DNA of 64,000 nt from Adhaeribacter swui (GCF_014217805.1 NZ_CP055156.1:992001-1056000), one strand, 5' to 3'; numbered from the stretch's first letter, positions 16,631 to 25,403 are shown. Notes: a model not told the origin generated them from the sequence alone. A program made the numbers and translations.

Positions 16631-17185
16631 ATGTTACCCGAAAAAGAAATTGTACGGATTAGTAAATTTCTGAGTTTGGTGTTGCGGCATCGACCCGAAA
16701 AAATCGGCATTTCACTGGATGAAAACGGCTGGACCGACGTAACAACCCTAATCCAACAAGTCAATAAAAATGGCGTGCCACTTTCGCGGGAAGTTTTGAA
16801 GTTAGTAGTGGAAACCAATAGTAAAAAACGGTTCGCCTTTAACGCCGATAAAACCAAGATCCGGGCCAGTCAAGGGCATTCGGTTAACGTAAATTTAGAT
16901 TATACCCCTCAAACTCCACCCGCTATTCTCTACCACGGCACCAGCGAGCGCCACTTAAAATCTATCCTGGCCACGGGTTTGCAGAAACAAAACCGCCACC
17001 ACGTCCATCTGTCTACGGATGTAGTTACCGCCCGGAACGTAGGGCAACGACACGGCAAACCCGTAATTTTACGTATCGATGCCGAAATCATGACTAAAAA
17101 TGGGTATTTGTTTTACTTATCCGAAAACCAGGTTTGGCTCACCGACCACATTCCAACGGAATACTTGCAGATTGTAGCCTCGTAA
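16631..17185 (+). CDS. kptA: RNA 2'-phosphotransferase (Tpt1/KptA family)
   Basis: The protein has 184 residues, with an N-terminal winged-helix-like part (RISKFLSLVLRHRPEKIGI) and a C-terminal ADP-ribosyltransferase-like fold with LYHGTSERHLKSIL and HHVHLSTD. The conserved Arg-His...Arg residues of the family are visible (LRHRP, HGTS). Tpt1 removes an internal RNA 2'-phosphate using NAD+. Bacteria lack the yeast-type tRNA splicing that makes this mark, so the substrate here is not known; RNA repair or end modification is proposed. Its gene sits 78 bp after rnpB. Confidence 0.93.
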   Translation: MLPEKEIVRISKFLSLVLRHRPEKIGISLDENGWTDVTTLIQQVNKNGVPLSREVLKLVVETNSKKRFAFNADKTKIRASQGHSVNVNLDYTPQTPPAILYHGTSERHLKSILATGLQKQNRHHVHLSTDVVTARNVGQRHGKPVILRIDAEIMTKNGYLFYLSENQVWLTDHIPTEYLQIVAS

Positions 17186-17290
17186 AAGTTTACTTGCCTT
17201 TTCCGTTCCTAATTGTTAATGCCACAAAAAGTTGGTAGAAAATAAAATTTTAAAAAATCGTTTTCGGCCAATAAAATAAAACCTAGTTCT

Positions 17291-17400
17291 GGCGTTATAG
17301 CAACAACAAGAACCATTATGCAATGAAATTGGCTGTTACTACCTGCCAAAGTGGTTCTTTTACTCTCCCACTACTTTTACATCATCGGTTGCTATAAGCC
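17291..17400 (+). ncRNA. Candidate structured RNA element with three nested stems
   Basis: Three inverted repeats are nested around one centre: ggcgttatagcaac (17291-17304) with gttgctataagcc (17388-17400, one bulge), aagaacca (17308-17315) with tggttctt (17352-17359), and ttggc (17329-17333) with gccaa (17345-17349). No ORF covers it. It lies between kptA and the beta-barrel gene (start 17493) and may be a small RNA, a 5'-UTR element or a miniature mobile element. The strand is not certain. Confidence 0.35.
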
Positions 17401-17492
17401 ACGGCTCTTGGCGGTGACTTTTGCTTAGTAAGATTTACCCTTGCCTTTCGGCTTTTAACATTTATAACTAAATCTTAACGCTAATTAAGTTT

Positions 17493-18155
17493 ATGAGAAA
17501 AGTAGTTTTAATAGTGTACTTGTTTTTCCTGATTGCCCCATTTTGCTACAGCCAGAAATCTTTTGGCGTGAAAGCTGGCCTGAATGTAACCAAGATGAAT
17601 GTAAATGAGGCTCACACTTTAAAAGTTAAAAATCGGTTAGGGTATCACCTCGGTTTATATAAAGAATCTAACTTTTCGCCTAAAGTCTTTTTACGGATAG
17701 AATTATTCTATACCCAAAAAGGAAGTAGATATTCCGACACTTTAACCTTGCCTTTTACCAATGAAACAATCCGAAGTAAAGGAACGCTCATTTATAACTA
17801 TTTCACACTTCCATGGTTACTTGGCTATAACCTTAATAGCAAAACAGCCATTTTCCTAGGTCCGGAACTTAGCTTATTAATAGCTCCTCGTATTAAGGAA
17901 GATGGGGGTAAAGCGCACAATATGCGACATATTTTAAGATATAATGCTCCAGATATGGGAATTACTGCTGGTTTCCGGTACAAAATAAACGAGAAGTTGA
18001 ACGCAGATATCCGGTACACTTATGGTTTTAGCACCATGCTGCAGTACGAAGCTACTGACGCTCAAGGAAACACTTATTCACCTAAACAAAGCCACAACCA
18101 AGCGGCCCAGTTAGGTTTAAGTTACCGGTTAAAAACAAAGGAGAAAAGAGTTTAA
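17493..18155 (+). CDS. Outer-membrane beta-barrel protein (porin family)
   Basis: This 220-residue protein has a cleavable signal peptide (RKVVLIVYLFFLIAPFCYSQ). Alternating-pattern beta strands follow, beginning SFGVKAGLNVTKMNV, the usual first strand of Bacteroidota outer-membrane beta-barrel (PF13568-type) proteins, and including IFLGPELSLLIAPRI and NADIRYTYGFSTM. It is predicted to be an 8-stranded barrel in the outer membrane of unknown role. It converges on the GH20 gene, and a hairpin between the two may terminate both. Confidence 0.85.
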   Translation: MRKVVLIVYLFFLIAPFCYSQKSFGVKAGLNVTKMNVNEAHTLKVKNRLGYHLGLYKESNFSPKVFLRIELFYTQKGSRYSDTLTLPFTNETIRSKGTLIYNYFTLPWLLGYNLNSKTAIFLGPELSLLIAPRIKEDGGKAHNMRHILRYNAPDMGITAGFRYKINEKLNADIRYTYGFSTMLQYEATDAQGNTYSPKQSHNQAAQLGLSYRLKTKEKRV

Positions 18156-18212
18156 ATTTAAAATTATTTCAATTAAAAATTCAGCAATAAGGCCTAGATT
18201 TTTTAAAAACAG

Positions 18213-18265
18213 AACACGCTCTAATTACATTGTTGCATAATAATACAATACAAGTAGAGCGTGTT
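18213..18265. terminator. Hairpin between convergent genes
   Basis: The sequence aacacgctcta (18213-18223) pairs with tagagcgtgtt (18255-18265); an inner attgt/acaat pair shortens the loop. It lies between the stops of the beta-barrel gene and the GH20 gene and may terminate in both directions. Confidence 0.5.
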
Positions 18266-18287
18266 TAAAACCTCAAAAACAATAAAA

Positions 18288-20210
18288 TTACTTCTTCTTG
18301 GGAGCGCGTTGTTCTAAGTCTGCAATGGGTATGGTAATTAAGCGACCTACTGGTTTGTTGCCCCGGTAAGTAATCAATCTTAACATAGCGGCATCTTTAG
18401 GGGGCACCAGCGGTTCCAGGTATTTTGGGTAAAACCGGTCCGGGAAAGAGTTGTCGAACGTGTAATAAATATCCAGTCCTTCTACTTCGGTGCTTAGCTC
18501 CAGGCTTAAATAATCGCCGGGGGTGCGGGTTACGTTTATAATGGGCTCATACACGCTGGGAGCGTAATTTTTCTCGGCAAACTGGTAGCGGGTAAAGTGA
18601 TTCTCAACGCGGTTAAAGAAATCGGGCCAGCTTTTATTTTCTTTCGGCGACCACAACGATTCGGCTATAGCAAAACCGCGGGGCCAGGTCATGTACTGCG
18701 CGTGGCGCATGTTGTAAATTTGCTCCGTCCAGAGGTTAGCCTGTCCGCCTTTAATGTATTTGGGATTTACGCCGTCGGGCAGGGGTTCAAATTGGTAAGC
18801 TTTGTTTAACCGCAGCGAAGCGTAAATCTTGGGCTCAATGGCCGGGTCGCCTTGCATGTAGTCAATGTAAGCAAAATCAGTGGGGCTCATCACCACTTCG
18901 TGTTTTTGGCGCGCAGCCTCAATGCCGCCTTTCATGCCACGCCAGCTCATTACGGCTGCACTAGGCGCCAAACCGCCTTCCAGAATCTCGTCCCAGCCCA
19001 TAAACTTTTTACCTTTGGCCAACACTATTTTCTCCATTCGTCTTTCAAAATACCCCTGCACTTCGTGCATATTTTTTAATTTTTCTTTTTTCATGAGGCT
19101 TTTAATAGCGTCACTTTTTTCCCAGAAATTCTGTGGGGTTTCGTCGCCGCCCAAATGGATGTACTCAAACGGGAAAAGCTGGGCTACCTCGGTAAGCACC
19201 TTATCCATAAACTCGTACACCTTTTCGTTGGCCGGGCACAACGTATTATCTATTAAAGCAATGGGCGGCGCGCCGCGCGACCAATCCATGATTTGTTCGC
19301 CGGACCGCACCCGGTAATTTTCTACGCCAGGCGTGCACGATAGCTCGGGGTAAGCCACTACCGCCGCCAAACTATGGCCGGGTACATCTATTTCGGGCAA
19401 AATACTTACGAAACGATCCCGGGCGTACTGCACCAGTTCTTTAATGTCGTCCTGGGTATAAAAACCACCGTAGGTGCGGGGCTCATCGGGCGCCGGCGGC
19501 GAAAACGTGCCGAAATACCCTTCTTTTTTCACGTTCCAGGCGCCTACCTGGGTAAGTTTGGGCAGACTTTTAATTTCAATGCGCCAACCTTCGTCGTCGG
19601 TTAAATGCAGGTGCAGCAAATTGTACTTGTAGCGCACCATATCATCAATAAACTGCTTTACTTCGTCTTTGGTGAAGAAATGTCGCGACACATCAAACAT
19701 CAAGCCCCGCCAGCCAAACCGGGGGTAATCCATTACGGTTACACAGGGTATTTGCCAGTCTACATTTTTAACCGGAGTAGCACTTTCGATTTCGGCCGGG
19801 AATAACTGCACCAACGATTGCGCGCCGTAAAATAAACCAGCCGGTTGGTTCGCCCGGATTACGATATCTTTCGGGGTTACGGTTAACCGGTAGCCTTCTT
19901 TGCCAAGGGCTTTATCGGTGGTTTCATTTAAAATTAACCGGATGGTAGCGGTAGTGGCCGGTGCACTAACGGTTACACTACGGTCGGTAGGCACGGCTAA
20001 GAATTCTTTTAAAAAAGCAATGGTTTGCTTTAGCTCCGGGTGCGCACCGGCGCTAATAACTACATTTTGGGGCAGTACAAACTGGCCGTTATCCACAGTC
20101 ATGGAAACGGGTTGCGGTATAATGGCGGGTGTTTTTTGGCTAGCAGTAGTTTGACCTAATGTAGTTAAAGCCATTAGGCAAAAAGCCAGTTGCAGGTAAA
20201 GATTTTTCAT
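18288..20210 (-). CDS. Secreted beta-N-acetylhexosaminidase, GH20
   Basis: This 640-residue protein has an N-terminal signal peptide (to about TLGQTTA). A GH20 N-terminal alpha/beta domain (PAIIPQPVSMTVDNGQF) is followed by the catalytic barrel from about residue 160: GWRGLMFDVSRHFFT, NLLHLHLTDDEGWR, LPEIDVPGHSLA, and the Asp356-Glu357 pair in YIHLGGDETPQNFW, where Glu is the acid/base in substrate-assisted catalysis. A C-terminal chitobiase-like domain ends it. It removes terminal GlcNAc or GalNAc from glycans in the periplasm. It fits the GlcNAc kinase and GlcN6P deaminase elsewhere in the window. Confidence 0.96.
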   Translation of the reverse strand: MKNLYLQLAFCLMALTTLGQTTASQKTPAIIPQPVSMTVDNGQFVLPQNVVISAGAHPELKQTIAFLKEFLAVPTDRSVTVSAPATTATIRLILNETTDKALGKEGYRLTVTPKDIVIRANQPAGLFYGAQSLVQLFPAEIESATPVKNVDWQIPCVTVMDYPRFGWRGLMFDVSRHFFTKDEVKQFIDDMVRYKYNLLHLHLTDDEGWRIEIKSLPKLTQVGAWNVKKEGYFGTFSPPAPDEPRTYGGFYTQDDIKELVQYARDRFVSILPEIDVPGHSLAAVVAYPELSCTPGVENYRVRSGEQIMDWSRGAPPIALIDNTLCPANEKVYEFMDKVLTEVAQLFPFEYIHLGGDETPQNFWEKSDAIKSLMKKEKLKNMHEVQGYFERRMEKIVLAKGKKFMGWDEILEGGLAPSAAVMSWRGMKGGIEAARQKHEVVMSPTDFAYIDYMQGDPAIEPKIYASLRLNKAYQFEPLPDGVNPKYIKGGQANLWTEQIYNMRHAQYMTWPRGFAIAESLWSPKENKSWPDFFNRVENHFTRYQFAEKNYAPSVYEPIINVTRTPGDYLSLELSTEVEGLDIYYTFDNSFPDRFYPKYLEPLVPPKDAAMLRLITYRGNKPVGRLITIPIADLEQRAPKKK

Positions 20211-20357
20211 GAATGGGTAAGGTTATTCGGGTATTTGATTTTTTCGAAAGATAATAATAGGGAATAAATCTTTCGGATTAAAACGATCATTGAAAACCAG
20301 CTAAAATCAATCTTTAAAATCTTTCATTTTATTTCTCGTTATCAAAATTTTTAAACT

Positions 20358-20552
20358 CTTGTTCGCATAGCGGTTGTGGCTGCTTTGATTGCTGATTGAA
20401 GTTGTTTCATAGTTTAGGTCTTGTTCTTTTTGTCTTGATACAAAAAGAACCAACGAAAATCATGACGCTAAAAACTCGCTGACCGCTCAAACAGTTTAGC
20501 GTCAACACTTGCACCTGGCTCAGGCTGATTGTTGCAGGCAAGTAAAATTTTA
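20358..20552 (+). repeat. Composite structured repeat, copy 1 (blocks A and B)
   Basis: Block A (cttgttcgcatagcggttg, 20358-20376) and block B (20464-20552) both recur at 42182-42202 and 42358-42451. Block B begins gacgctaaa, has its complement tttagcgtc 30 bases later (a conserved 9-bp stem) and ends ggcaagtaaaatttta. Between them lies a ttctttttg/caaaaagaa hairpin (20427-20448). No ORF is present. The remainder of the 20211-20872 gap shows only the element at 20671-20729. Confidence 0.65.
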
Positions 20553-20670
20553 GATTTTTTAAATTTTTAAAATTTTGTCATTCAGAAGGAACCTATTTAA
20601 CTACGAAGCAAAACAGATCCATTAGGTAAATACCTTAAGCATGCAGTTACTTCCATCCTGATGCAGATCA

Positions 20671-20729
20671 GTAATAACCGCATCTCCTCCCCTGTTTTTA
20701 GGGGAGGTGCCCTTTAGGGCGGAGGGGTA
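20671..20729 (+). repeat. REP-like dispersed element (aaccgcatctcctccc family)
   Basis: The core cctgtttttagg sits between cctcccc and ggggagg arms, followed by ggcggaggggta. Related copies lie at 2056-2090, 2118-2160, 25350-25403, 25546-25600 and 42269-42322, in both orientations. The element is short, palindromic and strictly intergenic. Confidence 0.65.
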
Positions 20730-20872
20730 ACAAAAGCCTGGAGATTTGAAAAGCTCCAGGTAGATCAAATCCAAAGTGACATTAAAAAACATGATACAAA
20801 TTTTGCAGAGAAAGATCTGATCAGCTAGGTTTTTCCGTACATCCAACCTTTACAATCTAAACCCAACAAACT

Positions 20873-21709
20873 ATGAAATTTATCACAAATAAAAACGCCA
20901 GTACCGGCGAAGAAATAAAAATAGCCTATGCCGATTATGGTAGCGGTCGACCCGTAATTTTGATCCATGGCTGGCCTTTAAGCAAAGAAATGTGGGAATA
21001 CCAGGTAGGTCCTCTGGTAGAATCGGGGCACCGGGTAATTAAATACGACCGCCGGGGCTTTGGGCATTCCGAAAAACCCTGGAGCGGCTACGATTACGAT
21101 TCTTTAACCAGCGATTTACACGCGCTCATCGAGGAGTTAGATTTATCCGACGCCGTGCTGGTAGGCTTTTCCATGGGTGGGGGCGAAGTAGTGCGGTATT
21201 TAAGCCGTTACGGCAGCAGCCGGGTTTCTAAAATTGTACTGGTTTCGGCCGTTACGCCTTACTTAGGTAAAACCCAGGATAACCCGGATGGTGTAGCCCC
21301 TAGCGTATTCGCTGAAATGCTTACCCAAATCAAAGAAGACCGCATTGCTTTTCTGGATGATTTTGGCAAAAAGTTCTTTGGTGTAAATTTATTAAACCAC
21401 CCGGTGAGCGCGCCTTTACTGGATTATTACCGCATGCTGGCTTCGGTGGCGTCGCCGCGGGCCACGGAGCAATGTGCCATTGCCTTTGCGCAAACGGACT
21501 TCCGGCAAGATGTACAAGCTATTTCGGTACCAACCTTGATTATTCACGGCGACGACGACCAGACCGTGCCAATTGAGGCGAGTGGCAAGCGCACTGCCAG
21601 CATGATTCCGGCCGCCCAGTACCTAGTGTACGAAGGTGCGCCGCACGGACTTTTTTACACGCATAAAGAACGCTTAAACCAGGATTTGATCCAGTTCATC
21701 GCCTCATAA
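20873..21709 (+). CDS. Alpha/beta hydrolase, non-heme chloroperoxidase-like
   Basis: This 278-residue hydrolase has no signal peptide. It has VILIHGWPLSKEMWEYQ (oxyanion region), the nucleophile elbow LVGFSMGGGEVVRYLS, the acid in IIHGDDDQTVPIEAS and a C-terminal His in GAPHGLFYTH. This set and length match the cofactor-free haloperoxidase/perhydrolase group, which in practice are esterases or perhydrolases. The physiological substrate is unknown. It is followed by a clean intrinsic terminator and appears monocistronic. Confidence 0.9.
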   Translation: MKFITNKNASTGEEIKIAYADYGSGRPVILIHGWPLSKEMWEYQVGPLVESGHRVIKYDRRGFGHSEKPWSGYDYDSLTSDLHALIEELDLSDAVLVGFSMGGGEVVRYLSRYGSSRVSKIVLVSAVTPYLGKTQDNPDGVAPSVFAEMLTQIKEDRIAFLDDFGKKFFGVNLLNHPVSAPLLDYYRMLASVASPRATEQCAIAFAQTDFRQDVQAISVPTLIIHGDDDQTVPIEASGKRTASMIPAAQYLVYEGAPHGLFYTHKERLNQDLIQFIAS

Positions 21710-21735
21710 GCTTACTAAAACCTGGTATTATATTT

Positions 21736-21768
21736 AACGGCTCTGTTACGCAACAGAGCCGTTTTGTT
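21736..21768 (+). terminator. Intrinsic terminator
   Basis: The sequence aacggctctgtt (21736-21747), loop acgc and aacagagccgtt (21752-21763) form a perfect 12-bp stem with a T-rich tail. Confidence 0.85.
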
Positions 21769-21912
21769 TTCCATCAGGTACTAAAGTTTTTTAAATTTTA
21801 GCGTTTTTAAAGGGCTTTTGTTCCTTCAAATTTTAAAAAATTTAAAAAATAGCTTTTAAAATTATCCCGGATAAAATATTAACTTCAAGAGTTTTAGCTA
21901 AAGCCACCACCT

Positions 21913-23310
21913 ATGCAAACGCTACAAGAGCCTTCTGTCCGGGAGAACCAAGCAATGTTGCAAGACCCGTACGTAATAACGAACAACAAAATCCAGGAAC
22001 CGCCAACTACCCTTCGGGGAATTGCCCGTCACCTGGGTCCGGGTTTTGTGCTTTCGGCGGCAATAGTGGGTTCCGGCGAGTTGATTGCTACCACGGCCTT
22101 GGGCGCGCAAGCGGGTTTTGTTACCTTTTGGGTAATTATTTTAAGTTGTCTGGTAAAAGTAGCCTTACAGCTGGAGTGGGGCAAACACGTGATTCATTCC
22201 GGCGAAACGTCCATGGCCTCGCTTAACCAACTACCCGGTTTTAAAATGGGTAAGGCGAACTGGAGCATCTGGCTGTGGTTGTTTATTCAACTGTTTAAGC
22301 TTTTGCAGGTGGGCGGCATTGTGGGTGGCGTAGCCATTACGCTGAACATGATGGCCCCGGTTATTAGCATTCCCGTCTGGGCCGTAGTCATAACCTTCAT
22401 TACCGCTTTGCTGGTGTACAAAGGTTACTACAAAGTAGTCGAGCAGTTTTCGCTGATCATGATGGTGTTCTTCACGGTTTTTACCTTGGCTTCGGTGTTT
22501 TTTCTGCAATACACGCCATTTGCTATTTCGTGGGCCGATATTCAGGAAGGTTTACAACTAAAGCTGCCGCCCAGTACCGTGGCTATTGCCATTGCAGCTT
22601 TTGGCATAACCGGCGTGGGTGGCGACGAAATTATGTATTACAACTACTGGTGTATCGAGAAAGGGTACGCCGGATTTACGGGAATGCGGCAAAACACCCC
22701 GGAGTGGCAGCAAAGAGCCAAAGGCTGGATAAAAATTATGTATTACGATGCCTTGCTGGCCATGGTGGTTTACACCGTAGTAACCGCCGCTTTTTATATT
22801 TTAGGAGCGGCCGTACTGCACAACCAGGGCCAGGTGCCCGAAGGCTATAATATGGTAAAAGTATTATCGGGCATGTACACGCAAACCTTAGGTCCGTGGG
22901 CCGAAGTTATCTTTATGATCAGCGCTTTTATGGTGTTGTACTCCACCATGTTCACGGCTACCGCCAGTTTCACGCGTATTTTTTCAGATGCTTTCGGGCA
23001 GTTGGGTTGGGTATCGTTTACCGATTATGCTACCCGCAAAAAAACAATTGCGGTGCTGGCCTGGGCTTTTCCGGTTAGCTGGTGTTTGCTGTTTTTGTTT
23101 ATTAAGCTGCCCATGAGCATGATTTTACTGGGCGGCTTTATGACCTCGATCTTATTACTCTTAGTCGTGTACGCGGCCATTTATTTCCGCTATCGCCGTT
23201 TACCGGCCGCTTTAAAACCTACCCGGTGGTACGATCTTGCTTTTTGGCTGAGTTGTATTACCATTCTGGCTATTGCGGTGTACGGCATTGTGCAGGCAAT
23301 AAAATTGTAA
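21913..23310 (+). CDS. Nramp-like transporter lacking the canonical metal-site motifs
   Basis: This 465-residue inner-membrane protein has about 11 hydrophobic helices in the LeuT-like Nramp order. TM1 reads GPGFVLSAAIVGSGELIATT; standard Nramp proteins have DPGN at the position of GSGE here. TM6 reads FGITGVGGDEIMYYNYW, where the usual MPH motif is replaced. Both motifs supply the transition-metal ligands in MntH-type proteins, so manganese or iron transport is doubtful. Divergent Nramp relatives that move magnesium are known, but this one need not share that substrate. It is monocistronic, with a spacing of about 200 bp on each side. Confidence 0.82.
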   Translation: MQTLQEPSVRENQAMLQDPYVITNNKIQEPPTTLRGIARHLGPGFVLSAAIVGSGELIATTALGAQAGFVTFWVIILSCLVKVALQLEWGKHVIHSGETSMASLNQLPGFKMGKANWSIWLWLFIQLFKLLQVGGIVGGVAITLNMMAPVISIPVWAVVITFITALLVYKGYYKVVEQFSLIMMVFFTVFTLASVFFLQYTPFAISWADIQEGLQLKLPPSTVAIAIAAFGITGVGGDEIMYYNYWCIEKGYAGFTGMRQNTPEWQQRAKGWIKIMYYDALLAMVVYTVVTAAFYILGAAVLHNQGQVPEGYNMVKVLSGMYTQTLGPWAEVIFMISAFMVLYSTMFTATASFTRIFSDAFGQLGWVSFTDYATRKKTIAVLAWAFPVSWCLLFLFIKLPMSMILLGGFMTSILLLLVVYAAIYFRYRRLPAALKPTRWYDLAFWLSCITILAIAVYGIVQAIKL

Positions 23311-23482
23311 AAACTAATCGAGCCTGTTTCAGAACTTTCCCCTATTCATATCTATACAAATTAGTTACAGCTCTTTTAAAACTAAGCTTAAACTCTTGCA
23401 GAAAGATTTTGGAGAGTGTAACTTATTGCAAACTTTTGTTTAATTTTCAACCCGATTCTATTTTTTAAATTTTTTATTTTCT

Positions 23483-24301
23483 ATGAACGTACACCATTCT
23501 TTTTCTAAGAAATTTATTCTGGTTGGTATGATGCTGGGCGTATTTGGCTTAACCCAAGCCCAGGCGCAACAAACCGTACCCACTCCGCCCAAAATGGTAC
23601 CCGAAATGACCGAGTTCTGGGAACCTGAGGTAAAAGTAGTTACTCCGGGCGCTGGTACCGGCATCGCAGCCCCATCGGATGCCATTATTTTATTTGATGG
23701 AAAAGATTTATCGCAGTGGGTATCGGTTAAAGATCCTTCGGCACCAGCCGGCTGGACCGTAAACAAAGGCGTATTTACCGTTAAAAAAGGTACCGGCAAC
23801 ATTCAAACCAAGCAATCTTTCCTGGATTACCAATTGCACATCGAGTGGCAAATTCCAGCTAACATTACCGGCAAAAGCCAGGGCCGGGGCAACAGTGGCG
23901 TATTCTTATCGTCTATTGGTGGCGGCGATGCGGGTTACGAACTGCAGGTGCTCGATAGCTACAACAACCGTACTTACGCCAATGGCCAGGCCGGCAGTAT
24001 TTACAAACAATTTCGCCCGTTGGTAAACTCTATGCGCAAACCCGGCGAATGGAACGTATACGATGTGGTGTTTACCGCCCCGCGCTTTAAAGAAGATGGT
24101 ACGCTTTTCAGCCCGGCCCGGGTAACGGTATTCCATAACGGCGTTTTAATTCAGAACAACACCCAGATTAAAGGCCCAACCCAGTACATTGGTATACCAG
24201 ACTATAACCAGCCACACGGCAAAGGCCCGATTAAATTACAAGACCACGGCGACCCTAGCGAACCTATCAGCTTCCGCAATATCTGGATTCGCGAGTTATA
24301 A
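23483..24301 (+). CDS. Secreted DUF1080 (3-keto-disaccharide hydrolase family) protein
   Basis: This 272-residue protein has a signal peptide ending QAQAQQ. The DUF1080 concanavalin-like fold follows: IILFDGKDLSQWVSV, GWTVNKGVFTV, YQLHIEWQIP, the signature GRGNSGVFLSSIGG, GYELQVLDSYNNRTYANG and the C-terminal ISFRNIWIREL. DUF1080 proteins have been linked to breakdown of 3-keto-glycosides or glycans in the periplasm. No 3-keto-forming oxidoreductase is adjacent. A strong terminator follows. Confidence 0.92.
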   Translation: MNVHHSFSKKFILVGMMLGVFGLTQAQAQQTVPTPPKMVPEMTEFWEPEVKVVTPGAGTGIAAPSDAIILFDGKDLSQWVSVKDPSAPAGWTVNKGVFTVKKGTGNIQTKQSFLDYQLHIEWQIPANITGKSQGRGNSGVFLSSIGGGDAGYELQVLDSYNNRTYANGQAGSIYKQFRPLVNSMRKPGEWNVYDVVFTAPRFKEDGTLFSPARVTVFHNGVLIQNNTQIKGPTQYIGIPDYNQPHGKGPIKLQDHGDPSEPISFRNIWIREL

Positions 24302-24339
24302 TAACATAAGCCGGTTACCGGTAAGCATCATTTAAAATT

Positions 24340-24374
24340 AAGAAAGGCTCCTGTTGCGGGAGCCTTTCTTTTTA
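24340..24374 (+). terminator. Intrinsic terminator
   Basis: The sequence aagaaaggctcc (24340-24351) pairs with ggagcctttctt (24359-24370) across a 7-base loop and is followed by a T run. Confidence 0.85.
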
Positions 24375-24569
24375 CCTACCCGGTCAAAACACTGCTCCTG
24401 TTTATTTTTTAAAAATTCAGCTTCTCCGGAAAAATTTATTTGCCGAAGTAATTTTTTAAAAAATTGCTTTTCCAGATTTATCTTCTTTTACTTGTTGGTT
24501 TAAATTCTGATAAAAACCATTTTCGGAACAAACTTTAACGCTTAATTAAAATTCTTAAATATTTCCAGT

Positions 24570-25352
24570 ATGGCCTTATTTGATTTAACCGGTAAAACAG
24601 CCGTAGTTACGGGCGGTGGTAGTGGCATTGGTAAAAGTATTTCGCATTTGTTTGCCCAGCAAGGAGCCCACGTGTATATTCTGGAGTTAAACGCCGAAGC
24701 CGGCGAGGAAACAATCCGGGAAATTACCGAAGCGGGGGGCAAAGCTACTTTACGCCCCTGCAACGTGGCCAAACAAGCCGAGGTACTGGAAGTTTTTGCC
24801 GGTATAGAACAAAAAGCCGGAACCATTGATATTTTAATAAACAACGCCGGTATTGCCCACGTGGGTAATTTAGAAAATACCGCCGAAGCAGATATTGATC
24901 GCATTTACTCGGTTAATATTAAAGGCATGTATAACTGCATGCTGGCCGCCGTTCAAATCATGAAAAAGGCCAACAAAGGCGTTATTACCAACATGGCTTC
25001 GGTAGCGGGTTCGTTAGGCATCCCCGACCGGTTTGCTTATTCTATGAGTAAAGGTGCCGTTATCGCCATGACGTATTCGGTAGCCCGCGATTATTTAACA
25101 TCCAACATCCGGTGCAATTGCATTTCGCCGGGCCGGGTACATACGCCGTTCGTTGACGGCTTTATTGCCAAAAATTATCCGGGCCGTGAACAGGAAATGT
25201 TCGAGAAACTATCGAAAACGCAACCCATTGGCCGAATGGGCACTCCCAACGAAATTGCTCACCTGGCGCTGTACCTCAGCTCCGAAGAAGCCAGCTTTAT
25301 CACCGGCACCGACTACCCGATTGACGGCGGTTTTATAACGCTGAATAGTTAA
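24570..25352 (+). CDS. SDR family oxidoreductase (possible 2-keto-3-deoxy-fuconate or sugar dehydrogenase)
   Basis: This 260-residue classical short-chain dehydrogenase has the NAD(P) motif VVTGGGSGIGKSISHLF, INNAGIAHVGN, a catalytic Ser (MASVAGSLG) and YxxxK in FAYSMSKGAVIAM, then SPGRVHTPFVDGFIAKN and a C-terminal DGGFITL. An acidic ELN after strand 2 suggests NAD preference. The FVDGF loop and the FAH-type hydrolase gene 277 bp downstream resemble the oxidative L-fucose/L-rhamnose pathway. The exact substrate cannot be fixed from sequence. Confidence 0.88.
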   Translation: MALFDLTGKTAVVTGGGSGIGKSISHLFAQQGAHVYILELNAEAGEETIREITEAGGKATLRPCNVAKQAEVLEVFAGIEQKAGTIDILINNAGIAHVGNLENTAEADIDRIYSVNIKGMYNCMLAAVQIMKKANKGVITNMASVAGSLGIPDRFAYSMSKGAVIAMTYSVARDYLTSNIRCNCISPGRVHTPFVDGFIAKNYPGREQEMFEKLSKTQPIGRMGTPNEIAHLALYLSSEEASFITGTDYPIDGGFITLNS

Positions 25353-25403
25353 CTCCTCCGGCCTAAAGGCCAAGCTAAAAACAGGGAGGAGATGCGGGTA
25401 ATG
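25350..25403 (-). repeat. REP-like dispersed element, inverted copy
   Basis: Read on the minus strand it gives gcatctcctccctgttttt, followed by a cctttaggccggaggagtt end, the same order as 20671-20729. It starts at the SDR stop codon. With the copy at 25546-25600 it forms an inverted pair about 140 bp apart. Confidence 0.6.
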
